Positions 16,064 to 24,565 of a DNA stretch of 64,000 bases are shown here, in pieces. Where the stretch lies: the NCBI RefSeq assembly GCF_900107435.1, contig NZ_FNPZ01000002.1:574979-638978 (forward strand), read 5' to 3'. The notes under the pieces are model-generated. The model ran no database searches. It saw only the letters and a list, made by a program, of their open reading frames with translations, and was not told where the DNA came from. Positions within the stretch are counted from its first letter, which is position 1, and each line of letters begins with the position of its first letter. The position numbers and the translations under genes were made by a program. This stretch comes from Herbiconiux ginsengi. GTDB taxonomy: Bacteria > Actinomycetota > Actinomycetes > Actinomycetales > Microbacteriaceae.

Positions 16064-16569
16064 GGGCCCGCGCGCTCGCTCTGAGCATCCTCTCTTCGGC
16101 CGCCGTGATCACGGTCGGCTGGCAGCTCGGCTCGCAGGGGCAGGCCGGCACGTCCGTCGACTCGGCAGCGACCGCGCCGGCGGCACCGACGACGACCGCA
16201 CCCGAGGCGTCGGCCCCGGCGACGACCGGCCCGGCGACGTCGGCACCGGCGACCACCGCTCCGCAGACGTCGGCACCGGCCGCGACCGGTCCCTCCGGCA
16301 CGTTCACGGGCACCTCCGCCGCGACCCGGTTCGGCGACGTGCAGGTGCAGATCACGGTCGAGAACGGCTCCATCACGGATGTCGTGGCCCTCCACCTGAC
16401 CGACCGGGATCCGCGGTCGGTGTCGATCAGCAACCGCGCGGCGCCCGTGCTGCGCGAGCAGGTGCTCGCCGCGCAGTCGGCGAACGTGCAGGGAGTGTCC
16501 GGCGCCACCTACACCAGCGACGGCTACCTGAGCTCGCTGCAGTCGGCCCTCGACCAGGCAGGGCTCTGA
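16060..16569 (+). CDS. Secreted FMN-binding domain protein
   Basis: This 169-residue protein has an N-terminal signal or anchor segment (residues 6-22), a Thr/Ala/Pro-rich linker of about 45 residues with ATTAP- and TSAPA-type repeats, and an FMN-binding domain (about 80-169). The domain carries the flavinylation motif SGAT (147-150), where FMN would be attached through phosphate to T150. It is translated from a GTG that overlaps the previous stop. It is the likely acceptor of electrons from the membrane reductase and the substrate of the ApbE-like protein encoded next. Confidence 0.88.
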   Translation: MRARALALSILSSAAVITVGWQLGSQGQAGTSVDSAATAPAAPTTTAPEASAPATTGPATSAPATTAPQTSAPAATGPSGTFTGTSAATRFGDVQVQITVENGSITDVVALHLTDRDPRSVSISNRAAPVLREQVLAAQSANVQGVSGATYTSDGYLSSLQSALDQAGL

Positions 16570-16571
16570 TC

Positions 16572-17327
16572 ATGACCGTGCACGTGTTCGACACCATGGG
16601 CACGACCGTCAGCCTGCGATTCCCCGGCGACCTGCCCACGGCCGACACGCTGAGCGGAGTCGAAGACGCCTTCCGCACGTTCGACCTCCGGTTCAGCCTC
16701 TACCGCGACGGCTCGGAGATCAGCCGCGTGGCTCGCGGCGAGGTGCCGCTGCACCGGTCGAGCGCCGTGCTCCGCGACATGTACGCCGAGGCGCTCGAAT
16801 GGCACCGCCGCACGGCGGGCGCCTTCACCCCGCATCGACCCGACGGGATCATCGACCTCTCCGGCATCGTCAAGGCCGCCGCGATCGAGGCCGGCGGGCG
16901 CGTGCTCGATGCCGCCGGCGAGGGGCACTGGCTGCTCAACGCCGGTGGCGACATCCTCTCGCAGGGTACGTTCCGCGGCGCTCCGTGGCGCGTCGGCGTC
17001 GTCGACCCGGGCGACCGGACCGCGTTGCTCTGCGGGGTCGGGTTCACCGGCGCGCGCCGCGCGCTCGCGACCTCGGGAACAGCCGAGCGCGGCGAGCACG
17101 TCTGGCGGGTCGATGCATCCGGTGAGCCCACCTTCCGGCAGGTGTCGGTGCTGGCCGACGACATCGTGACCGCCGACGTGTTGGCCACGGCGATCCTGTC
17201 GGGAGGACCCGCCCGCTGCCAGGAGATGCTCGATCGCTTCGATGTCGATGCGCTCATCGTCGACGCCGAGGGGCGATTGACGGCGACTCCGGGTCTGGCG
17301 ACTTCCGCCGGACTCGCCCCGGCATGA
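16572..17327 (+). CDS. apbE: FAD:protein FMN transferase (ApbE-like)
   Basis: This 251-residue ApbE-family protein would transfer FMN from FAD onto a threonine of the FMN-binding protein. The sequence shows HVFDTMGTTVSL at the start, IIDLSGIVKAAAI, the NAGGDI motif and a metal-binding DDIVTADVLATA near the C-terminus. It lacks a signal peptide or lipobox, unlike the exported ApbE of Gram-negative bacteria. Flavinylation would therefore have to occur in the cytoplasm or by another route. It starts 2 bases after the FMN-binding protein gene. Confidence 0.87.
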   Translation: MTVHVFDTMGTTVSLRFPGDLPTADTLSGVEDAFRTFDLRFSLYRDGSEISRVARGEVPLHRSSAVLRDMYAEALEWHRRTAGAFTPHRPDGIIDLSGIVKAAAIEAGGRVLDAAGEGHWLLNAGGDILSQGTFRGAPWRVGVVDPGDRTALLCGVGFTGARRALATSGTAERGEHVWRVDASGEPTFRQVSVLADDIVTADVLATAILSGGPARCQEMLDRFDVDALIVDAEGRLTATPGLATSAGLAPA

Positions 17328-17350
17328 GCCCGGGCCGGCACGGCGATCCC

Positions 17351-17362
17351 TATACTTCGACC
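17351..17362 (+). promoter_or_regulatory. -10 element, probable leaderless start of the response regulator gene
   Basis: TATACT at 17351-17356 is followed by 6 bases and the ATG at 17363. This suits transcription starting at the A of ATG. There is no ribosome-binding site. It implies the two-component genes have their own promoter apart from any read-through from the flavin genes. Confidence 0.55.
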
Positions 17363-18031
17363 ATGTCGGACCACGCCCGCATCCTGCTCGTCGAGGACGA
17401 CGCGCGCCTCGCGCAGATGCTCGACCAGCTGCTGACGGCCGAGGGATACCACACGGTGGTGGCGCGCGACGGGCAGCGGGCGTTGCACGAAGGGCTCACC
17501 CAGGAGTTCGACGCGATCGTGCTCGACCGCGGCCTCCCGATCATCGAGGGCCTCGACGTGCTCACCCGGTTGCGCGGCCGGGGCGTCCTCACCCCCGCTC
17601 TCGTGCTCTCCGCACTGGGCAACCCGGCCGACCGCGTGGAGGGGCTCGACCGCGGAGCGGAGGACTATCTCGGCAAGCCGTTCGACATCGAGGAGCTGCT
17701 CGCCCGCATCCGCGCGCTCCTGCGGCGTCATCGCAGTTCCGTGCCCGTGCTCGCCCTGCCCGACGGGAGCCTCGACACCACGGGCCGCTCCGTCACCACC
17801 TCGGGCGGTGAGAACGTCATCCTCTCCGAACGCGAGGCCCACCTCCTCGAACGGCTCGCCCGCCGGCCGACCCAGGTCTTCGAACGCGACGACCTGCTCG
17901 CGACCGTCTTCCCCGACGCCGACGACCCCGGCGTGGTCGACACCTACGTGCACTACCTGCGCAAGAAGCTCGGCCGGCAGACCATCACGACGGTGCGCGG
18001 GATCGGCTACCGTCTCGGACCGCTGCCGTGA
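17363..18031 (+). CDS. OmpR/PhoB-type response regulator
   Basis: This 222-residue protein has an N-terminal receiver domain with acidic pocket EDD (11-13), phospho-acceptor D55 in IVLDRGLP and conserved K near YLGKPFD. It is followed by a winged-helix DNA-binding domain ending VRGIGYRLG. The start ATG is at 17363 under a TATACT box. Its stop overlaps the GTG of the histidine kinase (GTGA), so the pair is coupled. The closeness to the flavin-transfer genes suggests control of that module, which is an inference from position. Confidence 0.9.
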   Translation: MSDHARILLVEDDARLAQMLDQLLTAEGYHTVVARDGQRALHEGLTQEFDAIVLDRGLPIIEGLDVLTRLRGRGVLTPALVLSALGNPADRVEGLDRGAEDYLGKPFDIEELLARIRALLRRHRSSVPVLALPDGSLDTTGRSVTTSGGENVILSEREAHLLERLARRPTQVFERDDLLATVFPDADDPGVVDTYVHYLRKKLGRQTITTVRGIGYRLGPLP

Positions 18032-19302
18032 CCGCGGCCCGTTCGGTGCGGAGGTCGCGCGGTCGCCGGCCGGACGACGACCTCCGTGGAGCCGCGCTGC
18101 GCCTCACCGCGCAGTTCACCGGCCTCGTCTTGATCCTGCTCGCCGTGGTCGGCGGCATCGTGTTCGCCATCGTGGCCAACAGCATCGCGGAATCGAGCGA
18201 ACGGGCGCTCGAGGCGGCCACCCAGATCGATTCCCCCGAGGATGCACCCGAGGGCACCTACGTCACGATCGTCGACGGACACACGGGTGGACAGGTCGTC
18301 ACACCGCCGGGGATGCCGGCCGCGCTCCTCGACACCGCCGCGATCCAGTCGGTGGCCGCCGGTGGGAGCGACGTGCGCTCGGAGCGCACCGTCGACGGGC
18401 GGAGCTACCTCCTGCTCACCACCTCGTCGACCGCCGATCGCAACCACGATCGTGTCGTGCAGGTGGCCGTCGATCAGCACGAGAGCGCCGAGGAACTCAC
18501 GCGGCTCGTCACCGCACTGCTGATCGCCGCCGCCGTGGCCGCCGTGCTCGCCTTCGTCGCGGCCTATCTGATGGCCCGACGCGCGATCCGCCCGCTCGCC
18601 GAGGCGCTCGCGCTGCAGCGCCGGTTCGTGGCCGACGCCAGCCACGAGCTGCGCACCCCGCTCACGCTGCTGAGCACTCGGGCCCAGCTGCTCCAGCGGC
18701 GGGGCCGGTCGGGCCTGCCGGCCGATGTGACCGCATCCGTCGACGAGATCGTGACCGACACCCGCGCGCTCACCGAGATCCTCGACGATCTGCTCATCGC
18801 CGCCGACCCGCGGAGCGTCGCCGAACCGGTGACGGTGGATGTCGCGGCCGTCGCCGACGAGGCCGTCTCGTTGCTCCGTGACGACGCTCTCGCCCGTGGG
18901 ATCGTTCTGCGCCGATCCGGCAGCACCGCACCGGTGCTCGTCGCCGGGTCGCGAGCCGCACTCCTCCGGCTCGTCATCGCGCTGGCGACAAACGCGCTCG
19001 ACCATGCGCGCGGAGCCGTCGAGGTGGATGTCCGGGCGACGGGAGCCCTGGCCGTCGTGCGCGTCGACGACGACGGGACAGGCTTCGCCCCCGAGATCGC
19101 CGCGAATGCGTTCGAGCGTTTCGCCAGCGGCCGAGCCACCGAGCCCTCCTCGGCCGGCGGCATCCGTCATTACGGGCTGGGCCTCGCCATCGTGGCCGAG
19201 ATCACCCGCCGGCACCACGGGACGGTCACGATCGACCGCTCCGCTCCGGGCGGCGCGGTCGTGTGTTCGATCCCCCTCCAGGCGCCGGAGCGGGGACGCT
19301 GA
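18028..19302 (+). CDS. Membrane sensor histidine kinase
   Basis: This 424-residue kinase has two membrane helices (about 25-47 and 162-184) enclosing an extracytoplasmic sensor of about 115 residues. A HisKA domain with H206 in DASHELRTPLT and a HATPase domain (N-box ATNALDHA, DDDGTGF, GLGLAIV) follow. It is the partner of the response regulator immediately upstream. The sensor region has no recognised fold and the stimulus is unknown. A GTG start overlapping the regulator stop gives an equimolar, coupled pair. Confidence 0.9.
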   Translation: MTAARSVRRSRGRRPDDDLRGAALRLTAQFTGLVLILLAVVGGIVFAIVANSIAESSERALEAATQIDSPEDAPEGTYVTIVDGHTGGQVVTPPGMPAALLDTAAIQSVAAGGSDVRSERTVDGRSYLLLTTSSTADRNHDRVVQVAVDQHESAEELTRLVTALLIAAAVAAVLAFVAAYLMARRAIRPLAEALALQRRFVADASHELRTPLTLLSTRAQLLQRRGRSGLPADVTASVDEIVTDTRALTEILDDLLIAADPRSVAEPVTVDVAAVADEAVSLLRDDALARGIVLRRSGSTAPVLVAGSRAALLRLVIALATNALDHARGAVEVDVRATGALAVVRVDDDGTGFAPEIAANAFERFASGRATEPSSAGGIRHYGLGLAIVAEITRRHHGTVTIDRSAPGGAVVCSIPLQAPERGR

Positions 19303-19327
19303 CGCGTCTCGCCGGTGGCGGAGCGTC

Positions 19328-20248
19328 TCAGTCGGCCGCGACGACGTCGAGGGCGTGCTGCAGGTCGGCCGGGTAGTGGCTCTCGAACGAGACGTACTCG
19401 CGTGTCTCCGGATGCACGAACCCCAGTCGCATCGCGTGCAGCCACTGCCGCGTCAGCCCCAGTCGAGCCGAGAGCACGGGGTCGGCGCCGTACATCGTGT
19501 CGCCGCAGCATGGATGCCGCTGCGCCGCCATGTGCACCCGGATCTGATGCGTGCGCCCCGTCTCGAGGTGCACCTCCAGGAGCGTCGCCGCCCGGAAGGC
19601 TTCGAGCGTCTCGTAGTGCGTGACCGACGGCTTGCCCGCGGCGGTGACCGCGAACTTCCAGTCCGACTTCGGATGCCGCCCGATGGGTGCATCGATCGTG
19701 CCGGCGAACGGATCCGGATGGCCCTGCACGAGCGCGTGGTAGATCTTGTCGACCTCGCGGTCGTGGAATGCGCGCTTCAGCCAGGTGTAGGCCGCCTCCG
19801 ACTTCGCGACGACCATCAGTCCGCTGGTGCCGGCATCCAGCCGGTGCACGATGCCCGCCCGCTCGGCAGCGCCGCTCGTCGCGATGCGATATCCGGCCCC
19901 GGCCAAGGCGCCGAGCACGGTGGGGCCGTCCCAGCCGACCGACGGATGCGCGGCCACGCCGACGGGCTTGTCCACCACGATGATGCTGTCGTCGTCGTAG
20001 ACCACGGTCAGTTCGGGCACGATCACGGGCACGATCTGCGGCTCCTCGCGGGGCGACCACTCGACCGAGAGCCAGGTGTCGCGGCGCAGCTTGTCCGACT
20101 TGCCGACCGTGCGTCCGTCGACCGTCACTCCCCCGGCGTCGACGACCTCGGCGGCGAAGGTGCGGGAGAATCCGAGGAGCTTGGCGATACCGGCATCCAC
20201 ACGGACTCCGTCGAGACCGTCGGGAACGGGAAGGGTGCGCGATTCCAT
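19328..20248 (-). CDS. rluD: RluD-type 23S rRNA pseudouridine synthase
   Basis: This 306-residue protein has an N-terminal S4 RNA-binding domain (residues about 15-75) and an RluA/RluD catalytic domain with the aspartate D138 in HRLDAGTSG. It converts uridines to pseudouridine in large-subunit rRNA. The assignment to RluD rather than RluA/C rests on the S4 domain and on its place after lspA, which is common in bacteria. Its ATG overlaps the lspA stop (ATGA). It is the last gene of the divIVA-lspA-rluD run. Confidence 0.87.
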   Translation of the reverse strand: MESRTLPVPDGLDGVRVDAGIAKLLGFSRTFAAEVVDAGGVTVDGRTVGKSDKLRRDTWLSVEWSPREEPQIVPVIVPELTVVYDDDSIIVVDKPVGVAAHPSVGWDGPTVLGALAGAGYRIATSGAAERAGIVHRLDAGTSGLMVVAKSEAAYTWLKRAFHDREVDKIYHALVQGHPDPFAGTIDAPIGRHPKSDWKFAVTAAGKPSVTHYETLEAFRAATLLEVHLETGRTHQIRVHMAAQRHPCCGDTMYGADPVLSARLGLTRQWLHAMRLGFVHPETREYVSFESHYPADLQHALDVVAAD

Positions 20249-20838
20249 CAGACCTGCTCGCGGTTGTCGTTGCCGGGGCCCACCACGGTGTCGTCGGCGT
20301 CGGCATCCTGCTCGCTCTGTTTCTGCACCACGTGACGCTTGCCGTCGAGGCCGATGCCGCGGATGGTGAGGATGAGGAACAGCACCATCGCCGCGGTGAT
20401 CGACACGTCGGCGAGGTTGAAGATGGCCGGCAGCAGCGGAATGGTGATGAAGTCGATCACGTGCCCGACACCGAAGCCGGGCTCCTTGAACAGCCGGTCG
20501 ATCAGGTTGCCGATCGTTCCGCCGAGCAGCAGGCCGAACACCACGGCCCACGCGAGCGAGCGGATGCGCCGCGCGAACCAGACGATGAAGACGGTGACGG
20601 CGGCGGCGAGGATCGAGAAGATCCAGGTGTACGCGTTTCCGATCGAGAACGCGGCACCGGAGTTCTTCACAAAGTGAAATTGGATGAGGTCGCCCACGAC
20701 CGGGACGACCTCACCCAATTCAAGATTCTGTACGACCAGAAGCTTCGTGATCTGATCGAGGGCGATCGACGCTGCTGCGACGGCCGCCAGGACGATCAGG
20801 ACCCGGGGACGAACTCTCGAACGTTCCCTATCCGCCAA
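20248..20838 (-). CDS. lspA: Lipoprotein signal peptidase (signal peptidase II)
   Basis: This 196-residue membrane peptidase cleaves prolipoproteins at the lipidated cysteine. It has four membrane helices and the catalytic aspartates D114 (GNLIDR) and D144 (FNLADV). The only start codon consistent with a complete first helix is a TTG at 20838, which overlaps the last codons of divIVA by 11 bases. A polar C-terminal tail of about 35 residues is longer than in most homologues. The window itself encodes lipoprotein substrates for it. Confidence 0.92.
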   Translation of the reverse strand: MADRERSRVRPRVLIVLAAVAAASIALDQITKLLVVQNLELGEVVPVVGDLIQFHFVKNSGAAFSIGNAYTWIFSILAAAVTVFIVWFARRIRSLAWAVVFGLLLGGTIGNLIDRLFKEPGFGVGHVIDFITIPLLPAIFNLADVSITAAMVLFLILTIRGIGLDGKRHVVQKQSEQDADADDTVVGPGNDNREQV

Positions 20839-21463
20839 AACCGCTGAAGCTCGACGACGGGCTCTTCTCGCTGTCGACGCTCGACGACGTGAGATCCTTC
20901 AGCTGGTCTTCGATGTAGGTCTTCAGACCCGCACGGTAGTCCTTCTCGAAGGTGCGCAGCTCGTCGATGCGGTGCTCGATGCCGGCCTTCTCCTGGTTGA
21001 GGCGAGCCAGCTCGTTGCGCTGCTTGGTCTCGGCCTCGGCCACGATGCGGGCGGCGGTCGCGTGACCCTCCGCGATGAGGGCGTCGCGCTTGTCGGCGCC
21101 TTCCTTCACGTGCTCGTCGTGCAGGCGGCGCGCCAGCTGCAGGAGGTTCGTGGTGGAGCCGGCCTCGTCTTCGATGTCGGAACCCGTGGTGGCGGCGACG
21201 GGCGCCGGAACCTCGGCGACGGGGGCGGGTGCCTCGACGACCTCTTCGACGACCGCGGCGGCCTCGACCGGCGCAGCGACGGCGGCCACGGGGGCGCCAC
21301 CGGTCTCGAGCTGAGCCTTCAGCTCCTCGTTCTCCTGTGTCAGACGGCGAAGCTCGACGACGACCTCGTCGAGGAAGTCATCCACCTCGTCCTGGTCGTA
21401 ACCTTCACGGAACTTGGTCTGAGAAAATCTCTTGTTAACAACATCTTCCGGAGTTAACGCCAT
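20828..21463 (-). CDS. divIVA: DivIVA/Wag31 polar growth protein
   Basis: This 211-residue coiled-coil protein starts with the conserved DivIVA lipid-binding region (MALTPEDVVNKRFSQTKF, then GYDQDEVDDFLDEVV). An Ala/Val/Pro-rich spacer (residues about 55-95) and a long second coiled coil (about 105-195) follow. In actinobacteria it marks cell poles and recruits the elongation machinery. It forms oligomers at negatively curved membranes. A 128-base leader upstream separates it from yggT and contains an inverted repeat, so it probably has its own promoter. Confidence 0.93.
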   Translation of the reverse strand: MALTPEDVVNKRFSQTKFREGYDQDEVDDFLDEVVVELRRLTQENEELKAQLETGGAPVAAVAAPVEAAAVVEEVVEAPAPVAEVPAPVAATTGSDIEDEAGSTTNLLQLARRLHDEHVKEGADKRDALIAEGHATAARIVAEAETKQRNELARLNQEKAGIEHRIDELRTFEKDYRAGLKTYIEDQLKDLTSSSVDSEKSPSSSFSGFGG

Positions 21464-21502
21464 GGTTTTCCACCCTTATTGCTTTGACAACAGTGATAAC
21501 GC

Positions 21503-21520
21503 GTTGCTAACCGTAGCAAC
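21503..21520. promoter_or_regulatory. Inverted repeat in the divIVA leader
   Basis: GTTGCTA-N4-TAGCAAC forms a perfect 7-base palindrome about 40 bases upstream of the divIVA start. It could be an operator or part of a promoter. The binding protein is not known. Confidence 0.4.
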
Positions 21521-21591
21521 ATTCCCGACGAACGTCCCGTGAACGGGGCGATCAGTTTGAGGAGCCGTTGTGTTCAGGATACATGGGCACC

Positions 21592-21897
21592 CTATTGCGA
21601 GCGCACGAAACCGGCCACCGAGAGCGCGATGATGACGATGAGCATCACGATGCTCCACCCGAAATCCAGGGCGATCGAGCCCACTCGGAGGGGTGGGATC
21701 ACGCGCCGGAAGAACCGAATCGGCGGGTCGGTGACCGTGTAGGTCACCTCGGCGAGCACGAGGAGGGCCCCGGCCGGCCGCCAGTCACGGCGAACCGTCC
21801 GGACGAGGTCCAGGATGAACCGGCCCCACATCAGGAAGAAGTACAGCAGCAGCGCGAAATAGACGACGGTCGCGATGATGATGACGAGTGAACCCAC
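21592..21897 (-). CDS. YggT family membrane protein
   Basis: This 101-residue integral membrane protein has two hydrophobic regions (about 3-28 and 75-98) flanking the conserved VTDPPIRFFRRVIPP motif of the YggT family. The family is usually encoded next to sepF and divIVA and is thought to help in division or envelope integrity, though its molecular role is unclear. It starts at a GTG (21897) 7 bases after the sepF stop, so it is co-transcribed with sepF. Confidence 0.88.
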   Translation of the reverse strand: MGSLVIIIATVVYFALLLYFFLMWGRFILDLVRTVRRDWRPAGALLVLAEVTYTVTDPPIRFFRRVIPPLRVGSIALDFGWSIVMLIVIIALSVAGFVRSQ

Positions 21898-21904
21898 TCA
21901 GCAA

Positions 21905-22396
21905 TTATGACTGGACGAAGAAGGAAGATTCTGCGCGAGCCTCGCCACCGGCGTCTCCGGAGACCGAGACGTGCGACGGCGAGAGCAGGAAGACCTTGCT
22001 CGTGACGCGCTCGATCTTGCCGTAGAGGCCCTGCGAGAGGCCGCCGGCGAAGTCGATCAGACGGCGCGCGTCGGCATCCGTCATCTGCGACAGGTTGATG
22101 ATGACCGGGATGCCTTCGCGGAAGTTCTCGGCGATGACCTGGGCGTCCTTGTACTGCTTGGGGTGGACGGTGAGGATCTCATTCATTTCAGCAGGAGCCA
22201 CATTCTTCGTGTGCGAGGTCTTGCGGAGCGGCGTGACCGGAGCGCGGTTCGCGGCGGGCGCCTGGGAGACGGTCGCCTGAGGGTGCGGATGCGGCACAGG
22301 AGCCACGGGCGCGGCCTGAGCGGGCGCCTCGTCGTATTCGAGTTCTTCGTCGGCGAGACCCAGGTAAACCATGGTCTTGCGCAGTGGGTTTGCCAT
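21905..22396 (-). CDS. sepF: Cell division protein SepF
   Basis: This 163-residue SepF tethers the Z-ring to the membrane. The N-terminus ([18 protein letters not shown]) is the amphipathic membrane-binding helix. A Pro/Ala-rich linker follows and the C-terminal domain (about 75-155) contains [20 protein letters not shown], the part that dimerises and binds the FtsZ tail. In actinobacteria, which lack FtsA, SepF is the main anchor. The ATG at 22396 has GGAGG with a 5-base spacer. Confidence 0.94.
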   Translation of the reverse strand: MANPLRKTMVYLGLADEELEYDEAPAQAAPVAPVPHPHPQATVSQAPAANRAPVTPLRKTSHTKNVAPAEMNEILTVHPKQYKDAQVIAENFREGIPVIINLSQMTDADARRLIDFAGGLSQGLYGKIERVTSKVFLLSPSHVSVSGDAGGEARAESSFFVQS

Positions 22397-22435
22397 GCGA
22401 ACCTCCGGTAGCGGTAACTTTTCCTACCCCCGAGA

Positions 22436-23125
22436 TTAAACGCGCACGGGCCGGTTTCCCGTGATTGCGGTGCCGATGCGGAGGTGTGTCGCGCCTTCGG
22501 CGATCGCTTCGCGGAAGTCGTGCGACATCCCGGCGGACATCGCGGTCGCACCCGGCACCGCCCGCGCGACGGCCTCGCCGAGCTCCCGAAGGCGCGCGAA
22601 GGCGGCACGGGGCTCTTCATCCAGCGGGGCGACGCCCATCACACCCAGGAGCCGCAGCCCCTCGGCCGCGGCGATCGCGTCGGCGAGGGCCGGCACCTCC
22701 ACGGGCCGCGCTCCCCCGCGTTCGGGGTCGTCGGTGAGGTTGACCTGCAGGAAGACGTCGAGCGGCGGCGAGCCCGCTGCCAGCGCCGCCACGAGGGGTT
22801 CGCGGTCGATCGAGTGGATGACGCGGGCGTAGTCGCGCACCTGGCGCGCCTTCTTGGTCTGCAATTGCCCGATGAAGTGCCAGCTGAGGTCGAGATCGGC
22901 GAGCTCGGCCGCCTTCTCCCGCGCCTCCTGGTGCCGGTTCTCACCGAAATCGCGCACCCCGAGGGCGTGGAGGTCACGCACCAGGGAGGCGGGGTGGAAC
23001 TTCGTCACGACGATCGTGGTGAGATCGGCCGGATCGCGGCCCGCCTCGCGGGCGGCGTCGGCGATCCGGCCGGTCACCTCGGTCAGGCGCTCGGCGAGCG
23101 ACGGGCCGCCCGGGAGCTCGGTCAC
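22436..23125 (-). CDS. YggS/PLPBP pyridoxal-phosphate homeostasis protein
   Basis: This 229-residue single-domain TIM barrel resembles the N-terminal half of alanine racemase. The PLP lysine lies in TIVVTKFHP (about residue 42), and FGENRHQEA and the phosphate-binding HLRIGTAI are present. Family members bind PLP without a clear reaction and keep vitamin B6 and amino-acid pools balanced. The gene sits between ftsZ (7-base gap) and sepF (39-base gap), its usual place in Gram-positive genomes. It starts at a GTG. Confidence 0.92.
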   Translation of the reverse strand: MTELPGGPSLAERLTEVTGRIADAAREAGRDPADLTTIVVTKFHPASLVRDLHALGVRDFGENRHQEAREKAAELADLDLSWHFIGQLQTKKARQVRDYARVIHSIDREPLVAALAAGSPPLDVFLQVNLTDDPERGGARPVEVPALADAIAAAEGLRLLGVMGVAPLDEEPRAAFARLRELGEAVARAVPGATAMSAGMSHDFREAIAEGATHLRIGTAITGNRPVRV

Positions 23126-23132
23126 CGGCGGT

Positions 23133-24344
23133 CTACTTCAGGAAGTCGGGGACGTCCAGGTCGGCGTCGTCGTCTTCGGAAGCCGGGTCGAGGGCGACCG
23201 TGCCGGTGAGCCCGAGGTCGCTCGCCGGCGACGACCAGCTCTGCTGCTGGGGCACGGGAGTCTCTTCGGCGGCCTCGGTCTTCTGCTCGCGGCGGAGCGT
23301 CGCCGTGGCGGCGCCTCCGCGACCGAATGGGTCGCTCTCCTCCTTCGCCGCGACGAAGCCGCCGCGACGGGTGTCCCCGGCGACCTGGGGATTGGGATCT
23401 CCACCGTCGAAGCCGGCCGCGATCACCGTGACGCGCACCTCGTCGCCGAGGGTGTCGTCGATCACGGCGCCGAAGATGATGTTGGCCTCCGGGTGAACGG
23501 CATCCTGCACCAGTTTGGCGGCGTCGTTGATCTCGAAGATGCCGAGGTTCGATCCGCCCTGGATGGAGAGCAGCACGCCGTGTGCGCCGTCGATGGAGGC
23601 CTCGAGCAGCGGGCTCGCCACCGCCAGCTCGGCCGCCTTGATGGCGCGGTCGGCTCCCCGCGACGAACCGATGCCCATGAGGGCCGATCCTGCCCCCTGC
23701 ATGACCGACTTCACGTCGGCGAAGTCGAGGTTGATGAGTCCAGGGGTGGTGATGAGGTCGGTGATGCCCTGAACACCGGCCAGCAGTACCTGATCGGCCG
23801 TGGAGAAGGCCTCGAGCATGCTGATGCCGCGGTCGCTGATCTCGAGCAGGCGGTCGTTGGGCACCACGATGAGGGTGTCGACCTCGTTCTTCAGCGTGGC
23901 CACGCCGTCTTCGGCCTGAGCCGCTCGGCGCTTGCCCTCGAAGCCGAAGGGCTTGGTGACGACACCGATCGTCAACGCGCCGATCGACTTCGCGATGCGG
24001 GCCACCACGGGGGCGCCACCGGTTCCGGTTCCGCCACCCTCACCCGCGGTCACGAACACCATGTCGGCGCCGGCGAGGGCCTCTTCGATCTCCTCGGCAT
24101 GGTCTTCGGCGGCGCGGCGACCCACCTCGGGGTCGGCTCCGGCGCCGAGCCCGCGGGTGATCTCGCGACCGACGTCGAGCTTCACGTCGGCGTCGCTCAT
24201 CAGCAGCGCCTGAGCGTCCGTGTTGATGGCGATGAATTCGACTCCGCGAAGACCGAGCTCGATCATGCGGTTCACGGCGTTCACGCCGCCGCCGCCGATG
24301 CCGACGACCTTGATTACGGCTAGGTAGTTCTGGTTTGAAGTCAC
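23133..24344 (-). CDS. ftsZ: Cell division protein FtsZ
   Basis: This 403-residue tubulin homologue forms the Z-ring. The GTP-binding signature GGGTGTG is at residues 103-109, the T7 loop contains the catalytic NLDFADV stretch, and the linker is variable. The tail ends DVPDFLK, the segment bound by SepF. Translation starts at a GTG (24344) with GGAGG 6 bases upstream. A hairpin follows ftsQ upstream and an AT-rich repeat region lies in the leader, so ftsZ seems to have its own promoter within the cluster. Confidence 0.97.
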   Translation of the reverse strand: MTSNQNYLAVIKVVGIGGGGVNAVNRMIELGLRGVEFIAINTDAQALLMSDADVKLDVGREITRGLGAGADPEVGRRAAEDHAEEIEEALAGADMVFVTAGEGGGTGTGGAPVVARIAKSIGALTIGVVTKPFGFEGKRRAAQAEDGVATLKNEVDTLIVVPNDRLLEISDRGISMLEAFSTADQVLLAGVQGITDLITTPGLINLDFADVKSVMQGAGSALMGIGSSRGADRAIKAAELAVASPLLEASIDGAHGVLLSIQGGSNLGIFEINDAAKLVQDAVHPEANIIFGAVIDDTLGDEVRVTVIAAGFDGGDPNPQVAGDTRRGGFVAAKEESDPFGRGGAATATLRREQKTEAAEETPVPQQQSWSSPASDLGLTGTVALDPASEDDDADLDVPDFLK

Positions 24345-24381
24345 GTCCGGCCTCCGCTGGTCTTCAAGGGTCTGAAACCTT

Positions 24382-24406
24382 AAAGTTCAACTTGAAAGTT
24401 AAAGTT
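24382..24406 (-). promoter_or_regulatory. Candidate FtsR operator in the ftsZ leader
   Basis: This stretch is AT-rich in a GC-rich genome. It holds three AAAGTT units (24382-24387, 24395-24400, 24401-24406 on the plus strand) and two overlapping perfect palindromes, AAGTT-C-AACTT (24383-24393) and AACTT-GA-AAGTT (24389-24400). It lies 38-62 bases upstream of the ftsZ start. In Corynebacterium glutamicum a MerR-type regulator, FtsR, acts at a conserved site before ftsZ. An FtsR-like gene is present at 57340-58080. Confidence 0.55.
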
Positions 24407-24495
24407 ATTCCGAGTATGTATTTCCTAGAAATGAACCTAGGTGACGATACCCGGGCGGCCCACGACGCCGCGCCGCGTGTCGCGATTGCTTCCCA

Positions 24496-24558
24496 CATCG
24501 ACCCGTCAGTTCGTGCCGCTTTGGGCGCTCCATAGCGGCACGAACTGACGGGTCGATG
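24496..24558. terminator. 25-bp hairpin after ftsQ, dispersed repeat copy 1
   Basis: Perfect arms 24496-24520 and 24534-24558 with a 13-base loop begin 7 bases past the ftsQ stop. There is no U-tract. The sequence matches the hairpin at 63354-63412 almost exactly, with a compensating pair change in the stem. It may end or attenuate transcription between ftsQ and ftsZ. Confidence 0.6.
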
Positions 24559-24565
24559 GGGGTGT

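Noticed and set aside
16180-16290. Tandem repeats in the FMN-binding protein gene as a DNA element
   Set aside because: They encode a Thr/Ala/Pro linker in frame, typical of secreted actinobacterial proteins, and do not extend outside the gene.
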